Below, one piece after another: positions 1 to 9,724 of a stretch of 64,000 nt of DNA. Source of the DNA: [Clostridium] scindens (lineage in GTDB: Bacteria; Bacillota; Clostridia; Lachnospirales; Lachnospiraceae). The notes below the pieces were generated by a model, which worked only from the letters and a program-made list of their open reading frames with translations, was not told the origin of the DNA and made no database searches. Location: the NCBI RefSeq assembly GCF_019597925.1, contig NZ_CP080442.1, positions 2,460,001 through 2,524,000 on the forward strand. The letters are read 5' to 3'. The position numbers and the translations under genes are program-made. Positions within the stretch are counted from its first letter, which is position 1, and each line of letters starts with the position of its first letter.

Positions 1-584
1 TCATAATCTTCTTCCTTGAACCCGCTGTAGGCGGCCATTGCCTTCAGGATGTTCCTGTCATTGATGCATACGGTAAAATTCTGAAAGTTCAGTTTCCCCA
101 GCATAGCCGTGGTGGCGAGAATCAGCTCGATCTCTGCCAGTATGCCCGGCTCGCCTAAGATGTCGATATCGCACTGCATAAACTGGCGGAACCTGCCCTT
201 CTGCGGACGGTCAGCCCTCCATACATTTCCAATCTGCATTGCCTTGAATGGCGATGGCAGTTCGCTCATATGATTTGCATAATATCTTGCAAGAGGCACG
301 GTCAAATCATACCTCAGGCCTCCGTCGACCAGATCATTTTCCTCTTTTGCCTCGTCTATCTTCAATTTCTCGCCGCGCTTTAAGATCTTGAATATCAGTT
401 TTTCATTGTCCCCACCCTGCTTGCTGCAGAGATTCTCGATATGCTCCACGCAAGGGGTTTCCATTGATGAGAATCCATAAGTCTTGTAGGTTTCTTTTAT
501 GAGGTGGATCACATAATCACGAATCTCCATTTCTTTTGGAAGCATGTCCTTCATTCCGGTAACCGGTTTCTTCTTTAATGCCAT
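1..584 (-). CDS. hisS: Histidine-tRNA ligase, N-terminal part (cut by window edge)
   Basis: Charges tRNA-His with histidine in the cytoplasm (class II synthetase). The first 194 residues are visible; the rest lies beyond position 1. The start motif MALKKKPVTGMKDMLP is typical of the family. Class II motif 2 is seen as IGNVWRADRPQKGRFRQF near residues 118-135, and the histidyl loop region LVDGGLRYDLTVPLARY near 85-101. An ATG at 590 is also in frame, but the AAGGAGA ribosome site lies only directly in front of it, so the ATG at 584 with about 7 bases of spacing is preferred. It overlaps the end of hemZ by 10 bases, which suggests translational coupling as the last visible gene of the apt-relA operon. 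Confidence 0.95.
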   Translation of the reverse strand, partial: MALKKKPVTGMKDMLPKEMEIRDYVIHLIKETYKTYGFSSMETPCVEHIENLCSKQGGDNEKLIFKILKRGEKLKIDEAKEENDLVDGGLRYDLTVPLARYYANHMSELPSPFKAMQIGNVWRADRPQKGRFRQFMQCDIDILGEPGILAEIELILATTAMLGKLNFQNFTVCINDRNILKAMAAYSGFKEEDY

Positions 585-2032
585 AGCCATTCTCCTTTTC
601 GTTCTATCATTTCATCAATCCGGTCTATATAGGCATCGATCGCCTTTACATTCTCGATCCGCATCAGCCTCGTCATCTTTTTCTTTCTGCTGCCAGGCAT
701 GGGTATCATGTCTTTTAGCACGATCTTCGTAGATGCGCCCGCGCCAGCGGCAACTATGGATTGCTTTTCCTCCATAATAAGTATATTGTATATTCCCGCT
801 TTGTCAACCTTTGCATAGCCAACATTTTCGAAATTCCCCGCAATATTCTTCTGGCGATACAGATAATATGGGGCCAGTCCCATCTTCCTTGCCATGCGCT
901 CTGCTGACCGAATCATGCCTGACATGACTTCATTTGTCTTCCCGTCCTCCCGTTTCAGATCTTCCATTTCCATCCTTGCCGCCCTTTTGATGGCAAGGGA
1001 ATGCACCGTCAGGCTGTCTGGCATAAGTTGGCCAATCTGCCTCAGGGTATCTTCCATATCCTGGAGTTCCTCTCCCGGAAGCCCTGCGATAATATCCATA
1101 TTAATATTGTCAAACCCTAGCTCCCTCGCCATGCCATATGCCGTTACGATCTGCTCTACGCTGTGCCTGCGCCCGATGGCATCCAGCGTCTTTTGCTGCA
1201 TGCTCTGCGGATTAATGGAGATCCGGGTGACGCCGTGACGTCTGATCGCTTCTAGTTTCTCCCTGGTAATGCTGTCCGGCCGTCCGGCCTCCACCGTATA
1301 TTCCAGAAGATGCTCCCTTGAGAAGTTCTCATCAATACAGCACAGGAGGCGTTCCAGCTGTCCCGCCGTAAGCGTGGTAGGCGTACCCCCTCCGATGTAG
1401 ATGGTATTCAGTTTCTTTAAGGAAGACTTCTGCGCGATAAACTTCAACTCTTTGCACAAGGCATCCAGATAATCCTCTACCTTGCTCTCCCAGTCGGCTA
1501 AGGCCCCGGAACCAAAGGAACAGTAGCTGCACACGGTGGGACAGAACGGGATACCCACATAAAGGCTGTACCCATTGTCATAGTCCAGCCGCTCTAGCAG
1601 TTCCTTCTCCCTTCCGGCAATCTCCCATGCCAGAGAAGCCTTCTCATTGCTTACCATATAGGTCTCGTGAAACCAGGAGATAAATGCCGTCTCGTCCATC
1701 CCCTCTTCCAGCTTCTTCATGGCAATCTTCGTGGGCCTGACCCCGGTAAGAATCCCCCAGGAAAGAGAGTTCCCCGTCTCTTCTTCAAGCAGTCCGTATA
1801 ACTTTACATCAATCTGTCGTTTGATCTTAGCCTCTTTCTCTGTACCTGGAGCTTCGACCGGCATATCCGCCGCACCCACCGTGATCTTCCGGCCATCTTC
1901 CAGCAGCACCGTTACATAATTAGAGGCTTTTTCCTCCACCCGGCACACAGCCTGTGCCGATGGATAAAAAGCCTTAATCATATGGTACGTATTATAAGTA
2001 TATGCCTCGCTGTTACATATAATCTGAATCAT
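575..2032 (-). CDS. hemZ: Oxygen-independent coproporphyrinogen dehydrogenase HemZ (radical SAM)
   Basis: A radical SAM enzyme of the HemN/HemZ family, which oxidatively decarboxylates coproporphyrinogen during anaerobic haem or tetrapyrrole synthesis. The 485-residue protein has about 150 N-terminal residues typical of HemZ, then the [4Fe-4S] cluster motif with Cys164, Cys168 and Cys171 in VGIPFCPTVCSYCSF, followed by the SAM-binding IGGGTPT segment. The CxxxCxYC spacing is that of the family. It sits between a metallo-beta-lactamase gene and hisS, a gene order common in Clostridia. No other haem genes are in the window, so the physiological substrate is not certain; some HemZ-like proteins have other roles. 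The ATG follows a GGGGTATAAG site. Confidence 0.9.
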   Translation of the reverse strand: MIQIICNSEAYTYNTYHMIKAFYPSAQAVCRVEEKASNYVTVLLEDGRKITVGAADMPVEAPGTEKEAKIKRQIDVKLYGLLEEETGNSLSWGILTGVRPTKIAMKKLEEGMDETAFISWFHETYMVSNEKASLAWEIAGREKELLERLDYDNGYSLYVGIPFCPTVCSYCSFGSGALADWESKVEDYLDALCKELKFIAQKSSLKKLNTIYIGGGTPTTLTAGQLERLLCCIDENFSREHLLEYTVEAGRPDSITREKLEAIRRHGVTRISINPQSMQQKTLDAIGRRHSVEQIVTAYGMARELGFDNINMDIIAGLPGEELQDMEDTLRQIGQLMPDSLTVHSLAIKRAARMEMEDLKREDGKTNEVMSGMIRSAERMARKMGLAPYYLYRQKNIAGNFENVGYAKVDKAGIYNILIMEEKQSIVAAGAGASTKIVLKDMIPMPGSRKKKMTRLMRIENVKAIDAYIDRIDEMIERKGEWLWH

Positions 2033-2044
2033 TCTTATACCCCG

Positions 2045-2665
2045 CTACAGAAATGGATTGTGCGTCTTCTCATGACCAATCGTAGTCTCGCCCATATGCC
2101 CCGGATATACAAGGGTCTCATCTGGAAGAACCATCAGTTTCTCCTTCACGGCCCGCACCAGGTCGGACATGCTTCCGCCTGGAAAATCCGTACGCCCGAT
2201 CGAATTCTGGAACAGCGTATCCCCGCTGAATAAGACGTCTTCGGACCTGACATAATAGCAGCATCCGCCCTTGGTATGGCCCGGCGTGTGGAACACCTCA
2301 AAGTCATAGCCAGCCAGTTTCAGAATCTGTCCTTCCCTGATGCTCCTAGCTCCTTCATAAGTATATCCCCCGGTATAGACAGAAGACTGGTTCAACTTCG
2401 GATCCGTCATTGCATCCGCGTCTTCTTCATAGACATAGACCGGCACATGGAATTCGTCCACAAATCCGTCAATCCCCATAATATGGTCAAAATGGGCATG
2501 CGTCAGTAGAAGAGCCTCTATCTTGATTCCTTCCGATTTGATGTGGCTTAGAAGATAGGATGGGCAGGCAGCCGGATCAACCACGACCGCCTGTCTTGTA
2601 TCTTCATTTATCGCCAGATAACAATTAGTGCTGATAATTCCAGTAACAAATCTCTCTACTTTCAT
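2045..2665 (-). CDS. Metallo-beta-lactamase fold hydrolase (glyoxalase II-like)
   Basis: A 206-residue cytoplasmic metallohydrolase. The zinc motif HxHxDH is present as THAHFDH at residues 55-61, with further metal ligands in FHTPGHTKG and the C-terminal YPGHMGETT. Length and motifs match the short YcbL/GloB-like hydrolases that act on thioesters, but the substrate cannot be told from sequence. It starts 5 bases after the relA stop and is followed by hemZ after 12 bases, so it is almost certainly co-transcribed with them. In many Firmicutes a gene of this type sits between relA and hisS. Confidence 0.88.
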   Translation of the reverse strand: MKVERFVTGIISTNCYLAINEDTRQAVVVDPAACPSYLLSHIKSEGIKIEALLLTHAHFDHIMGIDGFVDEFHVPVYVYEEDADAMTDPKLNQSSVYTGGYTYEGARSIREGQILKLAGYDFEVFHTPGHTKGGCCYYVRSEDVLFSGDTLFQNSIGRTDFPGGSMSDLVRAVKEKLMVLPDETLVYPGHMGETTIGHEKTHNPFL

Positions 2666-2670
2666 CTTTT

Positions 2671-5016
2671 CTATCCTGTCGTCCTTTCAATATCAATTAC
2701 GCCTTCCACCTGACGAAGCTTCTTCACGATCCTTGTCAGTTCTTCCCTGCCATGCACGATAAATCCCGTCTCAATGGTAGCGGTTCCCTGCTTGCTGGTG
2801 CGCACATTCATGGACTTGACATCCACGTCTCCTTCCGTAAAGATCTTTGACATCTCCATCAAAAGGCCTTGCCTGTCATGGGCAAACATCTTGATCTCAG
2901 CCAGATACTGCCCGCCGGCCTTCTCTGCCACGTCGCTTTCCCACTCCGCATCAATCAGGCGGGCGCGCTCGGATTCTGTCAGATGGATCATGTTCACACA
3001 GTCCGTGCGATGGATGGAAAGGCCTCTGCCTCTGGTAACGAAGCCCACAATCTCATCCCCGGGCACCGGATTACAGCATCTGGAGAAACGTACGGCCATA
3101 TCGTCAATTCCCTTGACCACGATTCCGCTCTTGGACTTGGCAATATGCACCTTGTTCTTGGACGCTTCTGCAACCCGCTCCAGAACCACTTCATCCGTGA
3201 TCTCCTGCTTGTGCTCTTTGTCATACTCTTCTACAAGTCGGTTTACCACCTGGCCTTCCTTCAGCCCCCCATGCCCTATGGCAGCCAGCACCGCTTCCCA
3301 GTCCTTGAATCCATATTTCTTCTGCACCACGTCCTGATATTTCGGATTCATGATATTGCTCAAATTAATGGATTTGGCTTTACAATAAGAGGCAATCATC
3401 TCTTTTCCCTTAATGATGTTGCTTTCCTTGAATTCTTTCTTAAACCATTGATTGATCTTGTTCTTTGCCTGGGTGCTCTTGACGATTCCCAGCCAGTCCC
3501 GGCTGGGGCCTCTGGAGTTCTGGGAGGTCAGGATCTCGATCCTGTCCCCGTTCTGTATCTTGTATTCAATATTCACCAGCTTGCCGTTTACCCTGGCGCC
3601 TACCATCTTATTTCCCACCGCGCTGTGGATGGCGTATGCGAAATCAATCGGCGTAGAGCCATTAGGCAGATTCTTCACATCCCCCTGGGGCGTAAAGCAG
3701 TATACATCCTCTGCAAACAGGTCCAGATCGCCCTTGATGAGGCTTAAAAATTCCCGGTTATCCGACATGTCTCTCTGCCATTCCAGTATCTGGCGCAGCC
3801 AGCTAAGCTTCTCTTCTTCCTGCGCCTCCACGCTCTTCTTGCCGTCATTGGATTCTTTATACTTCCAGTGGGCGGCGATACCGTACTCTGCCGTCTTATG
3901 CATTTCCTGCGTCCTGATCTGGATCTCAAAAGGCTGCCCCACGGAACTCATCAGCGTCGTATGCAAGGACTGATACATATTGGGCTTGGGCATCGCGATA
4001 TAGTCTTTGAAGCGTCCCGGTATCGGCGTATACATCTCATGGATGACGCCCAGCGCTGCATAGCAGTCCTTTACCGAGTCCACGATGATCCGTACCGCGA
4101 ACAGGTCATAGACCTGGTCCACCGTCTTATCCTGATTGACCATCTTCTTGTAAATGCTGAAAAAATGCTTGACACGCCCGTTCACATCCGCTTTGATGCT
4201 GGCGTTCTTCATGTGGGTGGACACTTCATCCACGATCTGCTGGACGAATTCTTCCCGCTCCGTCTTCCTTGCGTTAATCTGATTTACAAGGTCAAAGAAT
4301 ACTTCCGGCTGCGAATACTTAAGAGCCAGGTCATCCAGTTCCGTCTTAATCTTGGATATACCGAGCCGCTGGGCGATCGGCGCATAGATATCCATGGTCT
4401 CTTTGGCTTTCTCCTTCTGCTTGGCCGGCGTCATAAACTCCAGCGTGCGCATGTTGTGAAGGCGGTCGGCAAGCTTGATAATGATGACCCGGATATCCTT
4501 TGCCATTGCCAGGAACATCTTTCTTAAATTCTCCGCCTGTACCTCCAGCTTGTCAGAAGAATAGGAAAGTCTTCCCAACTTGGTGACGCCATCTACCAGA
4601 AGCGCTACTTCCTCGCCAAATTCCCGTTTAATATCCTCTTCGCTTACTTCCGTATCCTCGACAACATCATGAAGCATGCCGGATACGATCGTCTCTTTAT
4701 CCATCTCCAGGTCCGCCAGTATGATGGCTACCCACAGAGGATGCACGATATACGGCTCCCCGGACTTGCGGCACTGCCCTCCATGGGCTTTTTTCGCAAG
4801 CTGGTATGCTTTTTCAATCATAGAAACATCCGTAGAAGGGTGATACCTTCGGATGCGGGCAATTAACATTTCATATAAGAGATCCGGATTTTCATAGTCT
4901 CCCGGCGCTTTGACGGCATGACCGTCAACGACTTCCAGTCCTGCGGATGTATCTGCCGTCAGCGATTCTGGCGCAATACGCCCGTCAATTGCCTCATATG
5001 TGGTTTTTTCTGACAT
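2671..5016 (-). CDS. relA: Bifunctional (p)ppGpp synthetase/hydrolase RelA/SpoT
   Basis: Makes and degrades the alarmone (p)ppGpp in response to amino acid starvation. Of 781 residues, the HD hydrolase domain comes first (LHDVVEDTE with His116-Asp117), then the synthetase domain around 270-370 (including GRFKDYIAMPKPNMYQSLHT), a TGS domain near 440-505 (VYCFTPQGDVKNLPNGSTPIDFAYAIH), a conserved-cysteine segment (RFSRCCNPVPGDEI) and a C-terminal ACT domain. Both catalytic halves look intact, so this should be the bifunctional Rel of Firmicutes. A strong AAGGAGGCG site precedes the ATG. It follows apt by 39 bases, so purine salvage and alarmone synthesis share a transcript. Confidence 0.97.
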   Translation of the reverse strand: MSEKTTYEAIDGRIAPESLTADTSAGLEVVDGHAVKAPGDYENPDLLYEMLIARIRRYHPSTDVSMIEKAYQLAKKAHGGQCRKSGEPYIVHPLWVAIILADLEMDKETIVSGMLHDVVEDTEVSEEDIKREFGEEVALLVDGVTKLGRLSYSSDKLEVQAENLRKMFLAMAKDIRVIIIKLADRLHNMRTLEFMTPAKQKEKAKETMDIYAPIAQRLGISKIKTELDDLALKYSQPEVFFDLVNQINARKTEREEFVQQIVDEVSTHMKNASIKADVNGRVKHFFSIYKKMVNQDKTVDQVYDLFAVRIIVDSVKDCYAALGVIHEMYTPIPGRFKDYIAMPKPNMYQSLHTTLMSSVGQPFEIQIRTQEMHKTAEYGIAAHWKYKESNDGKKSVEAQEEEKLSWLRQILEWQRDMSDNREFLSLIKGDLDLFAEDVYCFTPQGDVKNLPNGSTPIDFAYAIHSAVGNKMVGARVNGKLVNIEYKIQNGDRIEILTSQNSRGPSRDWLGIVKSTQAKNKINQWFKKEFKESNIIKGKEMIASYCKAKSINLSNIMNPKYQDVVQKKYGFKDWEAVLAAIGHGGLKEGQVVNRLVEEYDKEHKQEITDEVVLERVAEASKNKVHIAKSKSGIVVKGIDDMAVRFSRCCNPVPGDEIVGFVTRGRGLSIHRTDCVNMIHLTESERARLIDAEWESDVAEKAGGQYLAEIKMFAHDRQGLLMEMSKIFTEGDVDVKSMNVRTSKQGTATIETGFIVHGREELTRIVKKLRQVEGVIDIERTTG

Positions 5017-5055
5017 ATTAACGCCTCCTTCCTGTTACATATTTTTCTTTTGTCA

Positions 5056-5580
5056 TTATTTACCAGGATATGCAATTACAGACTCAACGTCATATCCTTT
5101 TAATTTATCTCTACCCTTAAGGCCCTCCAGCTCCATCAAAAATACGGTCTTTACGACTTCTCCTCCCAGGCCTTCCACCAGTTTGATCATAGCCTCATTG
5201 GTTCCTCCCGTGGCGATGAGATCATCGATAATAACCACCTTCTGGCCAGGCTTTATCGCGTCACGGTGCATTTCCAATTCGGCAACGCCATACTCCAGCT
5301 CATATTTGATTGAAACCGTCTCACATGGAAGTTTTCCCTTTTTCCGGATTGGAATGAATGGCTTATGAAGGTTATAGGCAATGGGGACTCCAAAGATAAA
5401 TCCCCGGGACTCCGGCCCCACAACCACATCGAACTCCACATCTTTTAATTTTTCCTGCATAAGGTCTATGGCAAGCGCCAGCCCGTCGGCATCCTGAAGC
5501 ACGCTGGTCACATCTCTGAATATAATCCCTGGTTCCGGAAAATCCGGAATACTCCTTACGTATTCTTCAATCGGTTTCAT
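5056..5580 (-). CDS. apt: Adenine phosphoribosyltransferase
   Basis: Salvages adenine with PRPP to give AMP and pyrophosphate. The 174-residue form beginning MKPIEEYVRSIPDFPEPGI has the family length and start. The PRPP-binding motif VVIIDDLIATGGT is at residues 115-127. A longer reading frame runs 7 codons further upstream, but the GGAGAG site is spaced about 8 bases before the ATG at 5580, which decides the start. It is the first gene of apt-relA-MBL-hemZ-hisS and has its own promoter just upstream. Confidence 0.95.
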   Translation of the reverse strand: MKPIEEYVRSIPDFPEPGIIFRDVTSVLQDADGLALAIDLMQEKLKDVEFDVVVGPESRGFIFGVPIAYNLHKPFIPIRKKGKLPCETVSIKYELEYGVAELEMHRDAIKPGQKVVIIDDLIATGGTNEAMIKLVEGLGGEVVKTVFLMELEGLKGRDKLKGYDVESVIAYPGK

Positions 5581-5615
5581 ACACAATCTCTCCATTCTCA
5601 CTAAAATACCTTATA

Positions 5616-5644
5616 AGTATAGCATTAGTCTACGTAATTTTCAA
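5616..5644 (-). promoter_or_regulatory. Promoter of the apt-relA-hemZ-hisS operon
   Basis: Reading the minus strand, a -35 box TTGAAA (5644-5639), a 17-base spacer and a -10 box TATACT (5621-5616) preceded by TGC, an extended -10. The predicted start of transcription is about 30 bases before the apt ATG. Confidence 0.6.
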
Positions 5645-5669
5645 ACAATTCTAGACATTTCCCGCGCCA

Positions 5670-7430
5670 TTACTGGTAGTGCGTAATCACAATCTGAACT
5701 GTACGCTTTCCCATATATTCATTCATGTCGGGATAATAAGTGACGGACAGTTTCATCTGGCTTCCTCTTCCTTTCATCAGAAGATCCACAGCCTCTTTCC
5801 CATACCGCTCTTCCAGAAGGGAAAGCATCTGCTCTGCTCCCCGGAAGCACACGGCCTCCATTGCCGTCTGGCTGGAATCTTTTACCTGAAGCTTCAGTAC
5901 ATTTCTATTCTTGCCAAGAATCCGCCCGCTTATAAGTTCTACATTTCTGGCGGCAAAGACCGGCTTTGTATTCCCTTTTCCGAAAGGCTCCAAAAGAGTC
6001 AGTTCCTCCACCAGTTCCTCTGTCACGCAGGAAAACGGCAATTCCATATCTATCACTACTTTTTCTGCCATGTCTTTTGGCTCCAGCCGGCAGTTATCAT
6101 TGAGCGTCCTTCGAAGTTCTTCTATGTTTTCCTTGGCAAGGGACATTCCTGCCGCCAGCTTATGCCCTCCGAACTTGGTAAGGAGATCCTTGCAGCGGCT
6201 CAGTTCTTCGTACATATTATATGCCTCTATGGAACGACCCGAACCTTTAATGCCTTCTTCGGCATCCGTCAGTATGATGGCAGGCCTGTAATACCGCTCC
6301 CGGATCCGGCCTGCCACGATTCCGGCCAGGCTTTCATGGCAGCCGGGCAGATAGAGGACCAGAACCCGGTCTTGCCCCGCCTTCGTCGTGTCCACGATCT
6401 GCCTTGCCTGTTCCACCGCGATATCCGTCATCTCTTTTCGGCTGTCGTTCAGCGCCTTCAGATCCCCTGCCAGTATGTCCGCCTCTTTTCCGGCTTTCGC
6501 CCGCAGCAGATCAAGCGTCCGCTTTGCCGTATCCAGCCTGCCGCTTGCATTCATACAAGGCCCAAGAACGAATCCGATATGGTAGGCGCCGATTCGATCC
6601 TTATCCACTCCCGTGCACGCGATCAAAGAACGAAGTCCGGGACTATGCGTCCGCTTCAGCATCTGCAGGCCTTCCTTTACGAAAATCCTGTTTTCGTTTT
6701 CCAGTTCCATCACGTCGCCCACGGTAGCGATCGCCACATTTTCGATCAGATAATCCAGATCCTCCGCGTCGCCGCCCGTGGCCTCCCACAGGGCTTCCAC
6801 CAATTTATAGGCGATGGCTGCCCCGCACAGCCCTTTAAATGGATATTCGCACCCTGGCTGCTTTGGATCAATGACAGCATCTGCCGGCGGAAGCAGATAG
6901 TTTTTCCCGTCCTCTTCTTCCTCGAAGGGCACCTCATGATGATCCGTCACCACGATCGTCATCCCAAGGCGCTTTCCGTAAGCAATCTCCCCAGCCGCCG
7001 CAATGCCATTGTCGCAGGTAATGATCGTATCTATTCCATCCCGGTATGCCCGTTCGATTAATTCGACGTTCAGCCCATACCCATCCTTCATGCGGCTGGG
7101 AATATCGCTGTCCACTTCCGCTCCCAGCTTCTCCAGACCCTCCAGCAGAATGTAGGTGGCATTCACTCCGTCAATATCGTAATCTCCGATGACCCGGATC
7201 CGCTTCTGCTCGGCAATCTTCTCTCTTAAGATGTCCACTGCCTTGTCCATATCCTTCATCAGCATGCCGTCATAAAGGTCGGCAATCGTGCCATTCAGGT
7301 ACTGCGCGATTGCCTCATCGCCGATCACATCTCTGTTACGGATTAAGCAGGCAAGCCTGGGGCTGATCTGAAACCTTTTCCCAATTCCTTCAAAATCCGC
7401 GCCTTTTCTTAGAAGCACCCATTGTTCCAT
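5670..7430 (-). CDS. recJ: Single-stranded-DNA-specific 5'-3' exonuclease RecJ
   Basis: Degrades single-stranded DNA in recombination and mismatch or base-excision repair. The 586-residue protein has the DHH phosphoesterase motifs: motif I IGDYDIDG (Asp83, Asp85), ITCDNGI with Asp140, and VVTDHHEVP (DHH at 163-165). The DHHA1 domain with SGRSIEAYNMYEEL and FGGHKLAAGMSL follows, then an OB-like C-terminus. Length and domain order fit the compact RecJ of Clostridia. Its ATG follows GGGAGGACAGAGG. It lies downstream of secDF, separated by a terminator-like hairpin, and just upstream of the apt promoter. Confidence 0.94.
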   Translation of the reverse strand: MEQWVLLRKGADFEGIGKRFQISPRLACLIRNRDVIGDEAIAQYLNGTIADLYDGMLMKDMDKAVDILREKIAEQKRIRVIGDYDIDGVNATYILLEGLEKLGAEVDSDIPSRMKDGYGLNVELIERAYRDGIDTIITCDNGIAAAGEIAYGKRLGMTIVVTDHHEVPFEEEEDGKNYLLPPADAVIDPKQPGCEYPFKGLCGAAIAYKLVEALWEATGGDAEDLDYLIENVAIATVGDVMELENENRIFVKEGLQMLKRTHSPGLRSLIACTGVDKDRIGAYHIGFVLGPCMNASGRLDTAKRTLDLLRAKAGKEADILAGDLKALNDSRKEMTDIAVEQARQIVDTTKAGQDRVLVLYLPGCHESLAGIVAGRIRERYYRPAIILTDAEEGIKGSGRSIEAYNMYEELSRCKDLLTKFGGHKLAAGMSLAKENIEELRRTLNDNCRLEPKDMAEKVVIDMELPFSCVTEELVEELTLLEPFGKGNTKPVFAARNVELISGRILGKNRNVLKLQVKDSSQTAMEAVCFRGAEQMLSLLEERYGKEAVDLLMKGRGSQMKLSVTYYPDMNEYMGKRTVQIVITHYQ

Positions 7431-7457
7431 CCTCTGTCCTCCCTATGTATCTTGAAA

Positions 7458-7498
7458 GCAAAAAGCAGCCACGTCATATAAATATGGCTATGGCTGCT
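7458..7498 (-). terminator. Terminator between secDF and recJ
   Basis: On the minus strand an 8-base stem AGCAGCCA/TGGCTGCT with a 19-base loop is followed by TTTTGCTTTC. It lies between the secDF stop and the recJ start, so it may limit read-through from secDF into recJ. Confidence 0.6.
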
Positions 7499-7514
7499 TC
7501 ATCGTTTCTCTCTA

Positions 7515-9689
7515 TTATTTCTTTTTCTTCTTGCTTGACTGGGCAGCTGGTTTCTTGCCAATCTTTGTCTTCATAACATACCACAGCGCTCCTGTGATGC
7601 ACACGGATGAATATGCTCCGCATACAATTCCCACGATCAGCGGCAACGCGAATTCGCGGATGGAGCTTACTCCCATTACGTATAGCACCGCCACCATAAT
7701 GAAGGTGGTCAGTGAAGTATAAATACTTCTGGTAAGCGTCATTGTAATACTCTTATTTACCACTTCTGCAAGATCTGTAGACTTGGTCTGGTAATGAAGC
7801 TCCTCACGGATACGGTCAAATATGACGATCGTCGCATTGATGGAATATCCCACGATGGTCAGCATACAGGCGATAAATGTATTGCCCACTGATATTCTTG
7901 CAACCGCATAGAATGCAAGCACGACCAAAACGTCATGCAAAAGAGCTGTTACCGCGCTGGTTGCAAAACGTATATCTTTGAAGCGGAACCAGATATACAG
8001 AAGCATGAATATGGTTGCGACAATAACTGCGACAACCGCGTCCTGCCGCATCTCGTTACTTACTGTAGAACTGATATTCTCTGCAGTAATCTTGGATTCA
8101 TCCACGCCGAAATTATCTGCCATAGCCTGATTCAGTTTTTCACGCTGGTCAAGTTCCAGCGTAACCGTCTTGATGATTACCTGGTTGGTACCTGCCACCT
8201 TCTGCGTCTGGACATTGTGATCGCCGGTCACTTTTTCTACTACAGGCACGATCTCTTTGTCAATCTCTTCAATCGTATAATCTTCATTAAATGTCACGTT
8301 GGTGGATGTTCCGCCTTCAAACTCGAGGCTGTATGCAAATGCTCCATTCCCCTTGGAGGAATTCACGCCCATGAAGATCAGTCCTGCGGCAATGACTGCC
8401 GTAGATACGGTAAAGAACCATTTCTTCTTTCCGAGGAAGTCAATGGTGCTCCTTTCCTTCTTAGCACGATAGTATAACTTTTCCTTCCGAAGCCCTACCG
8501 CATAGAACGCATACACGATCATACGGGTAATGACAAGGGCGGTAAACATGGATACAATAATACCGATTGCCAGAGTCTGGGCAAATCCCTTTACCGTTCC
8601 CGAGCCCTTGAACCAGAGGACAGCAGCCGCGATCAAAGTGGTGATGTTGCCATCCACGATCGCTGACATAGCCTTCTGGAAGCCCGTCTTTAATGCATTC
8701 TTCACGCTCTTGCCGCGGGACATCTCCTCGCGCACCCGGGCGAAGATGATGACGTTAGCATCCACCGCCATGCCGATACTCAGGATGATACCCGCAATAC
8801 CCGGCAGGGTAAGAGTCACGTTAAACGCATTTAATATAAGAAGCACAAGTTCCGTATATATAACCAGCGCAAGGCTTGAAGCAAGTCCCGGCAGAAAATA
8901 TACAAAAATCATAAAAATGAATACAATGGCAAGTCCAATCGCGCCGGCCTTCAGACTGGTGCTGATTGCCTGTTCTCCCAGCTGGGCGCCCACCACGTTG
9001 GAGCGGAGTTCTTCCAGTTCCAGCTTCAATCCGCCGATACGGATGGTTGATGCCAGGTTTTCTGCCTCATCATACGAGAAATTTCCTGTGATGTATGCCT
9101 GCCCTCCGGTAATCGCTGTCTGGACTCTCGGGCTGCTGATCGCCTCTCCGTCGTAGATGATGGAAATGGTCTTTCCTACATTGGCCTCTGTGGCATCCGC
9201 AAACTTCTTTGTGCCTTCCTTATTCAGGCTCAGTTCCACGGAGTACTCCTTATTGCCCATATCATCCTCGCCGGCCTTTGCCGTAGCGGTCTTGACATCG
9301 GATCCGGTGATCACCGTCTCTCCGTCTTCCGTCCTGAATTCAAGGGAGCCGGGTTTTCCAAGCTCATCCAGGATCGCATTGGCATCCGTAACGCCCGGAA
9401 TCTCAATGTTGATCCGGTCGTCGCCTTCCTGGTACACGCTTGCTTCCGTGCTGTACTGTTCCACACGCTTCTGAAGCTTATAAATGGTGTCGCTCATCTC
9501 TTTTTCTGTCGGATTGTCATCCTTAACCTGATAGGTAATGCTGACGCCGCCTGCCAGATCCAGGCCAAGCTTAATGTTCTTCATTGCGCCGGTTCCCGTC
9601 TTGCCAAAACCGACCAGAACCGTAAAGCCAAGCAGCACGACCAGCACGGCGGTCAGAATCAGGCTCAGTATGCCTTTGTTCTTCTTCAT
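7515..9689 (-). CDS. secDF: Protein translocase SecDF, fused form
   Basis: Membrane proteins SecD and SecF use the proton motive force to help preprotein export through SecYEG. Here both are one 724-residue chain. The SecD half starts with a membrane segment (about 7-27) and the LGLDLAGGVSI motif (41-51), a large external domain, then a six-helix bundle containing IGMAVDANVIIFARVREE. The SecF half follows from about residue 400 with FEGGTSTNVTF and a second bundle with GYSINATIVIFDRIREEL. The protein ends in a lysine-rich tail. The fusion is common in Firmicutes. GGAAGTAAACC precedes the ATG. Confidence 0.96.
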   Translation of the reverse strand: MKKNKGILSLILTAVLVVLLGFTVLVGFGKTGTGAMKNIKLGLDLAGGVSITYQVKDDNPTEKEMSDTIYKLQKRVEQYSTEASVYQEGDDRINIEIPGVTDANAILDELGKPGSLEFRTEDGETVITGSDVKTATAKAGEDDMGNKEYSVELSLNKEGTKKFADATEANVGKTISIIYDGEAISSPRVQTAITGGQAYITGNFSYDEAENLASTIRIGGLKLELEELRSNVVGAQLGEQAISTSLKAGAIGLAIVFIFMIFVYFLPGLASSLALVIYTELVLLILNAFNVTLTLPGIAGIILSIGMAVDANVIIFARVREEMSRGKSVKNALKTGFQKAMSAIVDGNITTLIAAAVLWFKGSGTVKGFAQTLAIGIIVSMFTALVITRMIVYAFYAVGLRKEKLYYRAKKERSTIDFLGKKKWFFTVSTAVIAAGLIFMGVNSSKGNGAFAYSLEFEGGTSTNVTFNEDYTIEEIDKEIVPVVEKVTGDHNVQTQKVAGTNQVIIKTVTLELDQREKLNQAMADNFGVDESKITAENISSTVSNEMRQDAVVAVIVATIFMLLYIWFRFKDIRFATSAVTALLHDVLVVLAFYAVARISVGNTFIACMLTIVGYSINATIVIFDRIREELHYQTKSTDLAEVVNKSITMTLTRSIYTSLTTFIMVAVLYVMGVSSIREFALPLIVGIVCGAYSSVCITGALWYVMKTKIGKKPAAQSSKKKKK

Positions 9690-9724
9690 GGTTTACTTCC
9701 TTTCTGTCTCTTCTTAATCCCTTT

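Noticed and set aside
2869..3747. Open frame on the plus strand, 292 codons
   Set aside because: Antisense to relA, which is clearly coding; no start site.
5679..7061. Long open frame on the plus strand, 460 codons
   Set aside because: Antisense to recJ; rich in His, Pro and Cys, with no domain. Shadow frame.
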